Source: Flavobacterium cupreum (GTDB lineage: Bacteria; Bacteroidota; Bacteroidia; Flavobacteriales; Flavobacteriaceae). From it: a DNA stretch of 64,000 bases. Made by a program: the position numbers and the translations under genes. This document shows, piece after piece, positions 62,435 to 64,000 of this stretch (position 1 is its first letter; every line of letters begins with the position of its first letter). Under the pieces are notes generated by a model. The model did not search any database, had not been told where the DNA came from, and saw nothing but the letters and a program-made list of their open reading frames with translations. The DNA lies in NCBI RefSeq assembly GCF_003996965.1, contig NZ_QWDM01000013.1:91418-155417 (forward strand), read 5' to 3'.

Positions 62435-63056
62435 TTATCGATAAAATATATTGATTTTTTGTACCATAAATTTAACCAAATATAAAACTGATAAATGCAT
62501 TTTTGCTACAATCTACAAACATACAAAAAAGCAACTACAAGGAAAAGGAAAGCAAATAAAAAGGAATAGGTAGGATAGCGAAAAAGAATAAAGACATTTA
62601 TGTTTTTTCGCTAAATATATAAAATCCTACAATTCACTTTTACATGTTGTTTTTGAGATATTAGTATAGGACGGAATATCTACAAACCATCTTTATCATA
62701 TCGCTCATTCTTCCACTCATTTTTTTACCAAAAACCAGTATGCTTTTGTCTCATTTCAGCAGCAAAGGTATTTCCGTGTCCTTAACGCAATAGCAAGGCC
62801 AGGCCCTTCAGGTTTGATAAAAAATCTCCACCCATCCGGGTTGTATTTTTTGTCAAAACCTTGCTATTGCTAAACACTAACCTTTTTATGCTCCTGAAAC
62901 GAAACATAGCATACTCCGGCTCTTTAGACGAATAAAAAAAATGTCAGCAATGAAAAGTAAAATATTAAAAATGGATTTGATGAAACAAAACAGCTCCTCC
63001 TCTCATTGCCGAATAAAATTTCAAAAAAAAATTAATCACTAAAAATCGTAGGAATT
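62435..63056. other. long leader region upstream of ssb, with hairpin and a small ORF
   Basis: 622 bp. It contains the promoter area of the minus-strand helicase (62477-62484), the large hairpin at 62787-62870 and a 33-codon frame at 62941-63042 (MSAMKSKILKMDLMKQNS...INH) that ends 14 nt before ssb. No promoter was matched for ssb. The block 62750-62930 is more GC-rich than the flanks. Confidence 0.55.
62787..62870 (+). ncRNA. three-stage structured element upstream of ssb
   Basis: Outer stem GCAATAGCAA (62787-62796) with TTGCTATTGC (62861-62870); inner stem GGTTTGATAAAAAAT (62811-62825) with ATTTTTTGTCAAAACC (62845-62860), one G-U pair and one bulge; apical ACCC/GGGT within the 19-nt loop. 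Far more pairing than expected by chance. Could be an RNA, a single-strand DNA promoter or an oriT/ssi element. Confidence 0.55.
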
Positions 63057-63434
63057 ATGAACATCACAGGAAGATTGACAGCGGATGCGCAGGTACGCAA
63101 CGTGTCGAACAGCAAAACAGTAGTAAACTTTTCGGTAGCCATCAACGACAGCTACAAAAACAAAGCGGGCGAGCGCATAGAGCAGACAACGTATTTCGAC
63201 TGCGCCTATTGGCTTAGTCCAAAAGTAGCGCAGATACTCACTAAAGGTACGGTGGTAGAACTGACAGGCAAAGTGAGCGCAAGAGCGTGGACAGGCAGTG
63301 ACGGACAACCGCACGCAGGACTGAACTTCAATACCTCGCAAATCAAACTTCACGGGGGCGGTAAAAAAGCCGAAGCGGTACAGGCTCCTACAGGAAACAA
63401 CAATGACGATACAAAGGATGACCTACCATTTTAA
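63057..63434 (+). CDS. ssb: single-stranded DNA-binding protein, plasmid/ICE type
   Basis: 125 residues: OB fold MNITGRLTADAQVRNVSNSKTVVNFSVAIND, YFDCAYWLSPKVAQILTKGTVVELTGKVSARAW, then a short linker and the acidic tip DDTKDDLPF that recruits repair proteins. Its more GC-rich codons contrast with the AT-rich restriction genes to the left, which points to a different origin. Such copies are common in conjugative elements; the housekeeping ssb is usually longer. Confidence 0.9.
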   Translation: MNITGRLTADAQVRNVSNSKTVVNFSVAINDSYKNKAGERIEQTTYFDCAYWLSPKVAQILTKGTVVELTGKVSARAWTGSDGQPHAGLNFNTSQIKLHGGGKKAEAVQAPTGNNNDDTKDDLPF

Positions 63435-63477
63435 CAACGAGCACCTAAATAATTTAAACAATTTAAAATTTAAAATC

Positions 63478-63888
63478 ATGGCACATAATATCAATTTTAA
63501 CAGCGAAACAGGACGTTATTCATTCTTTAGCGTAAAGGAAAAAGCATGGCACGGACTAGGGCAAATTGTAGAGCAATACCCAACAAGCGAGGAAGCTGTA
63601 AAATTTGCAGGGTTAGATTACGAAGTAGTTAAAAGTCCGCTATTTACCAAAGGTTCGGGCATTATTCAAACGGCTGACAATATTGAGATAGGCAGTAACG
63701 AATTGGAAGTCCCTAACTATTTTGCCAATATCCGCACGGATAACAATGCAGTATTGGGCGTTGTAGGCAAAGACTATCATATCGTGCAAAACCGTGAAGC
63801 ATTTAATTTCTTTGATGCCATTGTAGGCGGTGGAGAGGGAATACTATATGAAACCGCAGGAGCGCTGGGTAATGGTTATGGAAAGTAA
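63478..63888 (+). pseudogene. DUF932 domain-containing protein, truncated
   Basis: The start MAHNINFNSETGRYSFFSVKEKAWHGLGQIV (63478) is the DUF932 N-terminus, with NYFANIRTDNNAVLGVVGKDYHIVQNREAFNFFDAIVGG. The family normally continues past 300 residues, with ALGNGE(R/K)IF after this point, but here AGALGNGYGK ends at 63888, so the chain stops after 136 residues. A foreign junction near 63873 is likely. It follows ssb by 43 nt in one operon. Confidence 0.75.
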
Positions 63889-63891
63889 AGA

Positions 63892-63958
63892 ATAATGTAA
63901 AGTAGAATATGACTAACCATTACTTTTGTGATAATTAAGACATTCTACTTTACATTAT
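63892..63958. repeat. perfect 17-bp inverted repeat at the insertion point
   Basis: ATAATGTAAAGTAGAAT (63892-63908) and ATTCTACTTTACATTAT (63942-63958) with a 33-nt loop. It sits right after the DUF932 break and may be the terminator of the gene at the right edge or an end of an inserted element. Confidence 0.65.
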
Positions 63959-63961
63959 ATC

Positions 63962-64000
63962 TTATTTAAAATTCTTGAGCCATTCTAAAAGATTTTCATT
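63962..64000 (-). CDS. C-terminal end of an unknown gene at the window edge
   Basis: The minus strand reads NENLLEWLKNFK then TAA at 63964-63962. Only twelve residues are visible, so no family can be named. Its stop lies 4 nt from the inverted repeat, consistent with an inserted unit reading towards the DUF932 break. Confidence 0.35.
   Translation of the reverse strand, partial: NENLLEWLKNFK

Noticed and set aside
62435..63056. Retron-type msr/msd
   Set aside because: The hairpin at 62787-62870 lacks a neighbouring reverse transcriptase gene in this window.
1..64000. CRISPR array
   Set aside because: No regularly spaced identical repeats were seen; the intergenic repeats are short, irregular and lack spacers.

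Overview
The window reads as a chromosome segment of a Flavobacterium-like bacterium (Bacteroidota, Flavobacteriaceae). The DNA is AT-rich, several genes follow the Bacteroidota promoter pattern TTG-N19/20-TAnnTTTG rather than a sigma70 pattern, a 6S-Flavo-type RNA lies between zapA and rny, and many products belong to families typical of the phylum (DUF5686, DUF4290, DUF2807 'head GIN', PspC fusions, outer-membrane beta-barrels, a truncated TonB-dependent receptor). No taxon was confirmed by any search.

Layout. 1-9.1 kb: partial TonB-dependent receptor, M23 peptidase, a coiled-coil gene plus zapA, 6S RNA, RNase Y, a PAS histidine kinase and xerD. 9.1-14.7 kb: three paralogous beta-barrel proteins, aroQ and a DUF5686 protein. 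15-18.4 kb: CDF transporter, murA, DUF4290 and DUF493 genes on the minus strand. 18.6-25.6 kb: a frameshifted esterase, a P-loop protein, recQ-fmt, HU, yqgE, a class IV aminotransferase and a START-like protein. 25.7-32 kb: tRNA(CAT), CorA, and small VOC, DUF2200, zinc-ribbon, DUF6642-like/AraC and pentapeptide-repeat genes. 32-37 kb: the metNIQ methionine importer, then a divergent MFS/AraC pair. 37-41.9 kb: a copper-handling cluster (Cys-rich exported protein, DUF3347, HMA-AraC regulator, HMA membrane protein, multicopper oxidase with a CopB-like tail). 42-51.1 kb: HxlR with a divergent oxidoreductase, small exported proteins, PadR-PspC-head GIN-head GIN, and trxB.

51.27 kb to the right edge looks like an integrated mobile element. 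It begins at a 16-nt fragment matching a tRNA(Pro) 3' end, still followed by a terminator-like hairpin. It carries two DNA-modification/defence modules, both on the minus strand: an N6-methylase overlapping a PD-(D/E)XK-like nuclease gene, and a PLD-nuclease/SNF2-type helicase with an Eco57I-like methylase. An XRE-S24 (CI/LexA-like) regulator with its own candidate palindromic operator lies between them. To the right, a strong 84-nt three-stage hairpin precedes ssb and a DUF932 gene, an arrangement resembling the leading region of a conjugative element. The DUF932 gene breaks off at about 63.87 kb, apparently by a further insertion.

The most notable points are the island with its tRNA scar, its two methylase systems under a cleavable-type repressor, the ssb-associated hairpin, the MurA Cys-to-Asp active site (predicted fosfomycin insensitivity), the copper cluster with a fused HMA-AraC regulator, and several families of dispersed intergenic repeats. 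All functional statements rest on reading motifs by eye; no database was searched.
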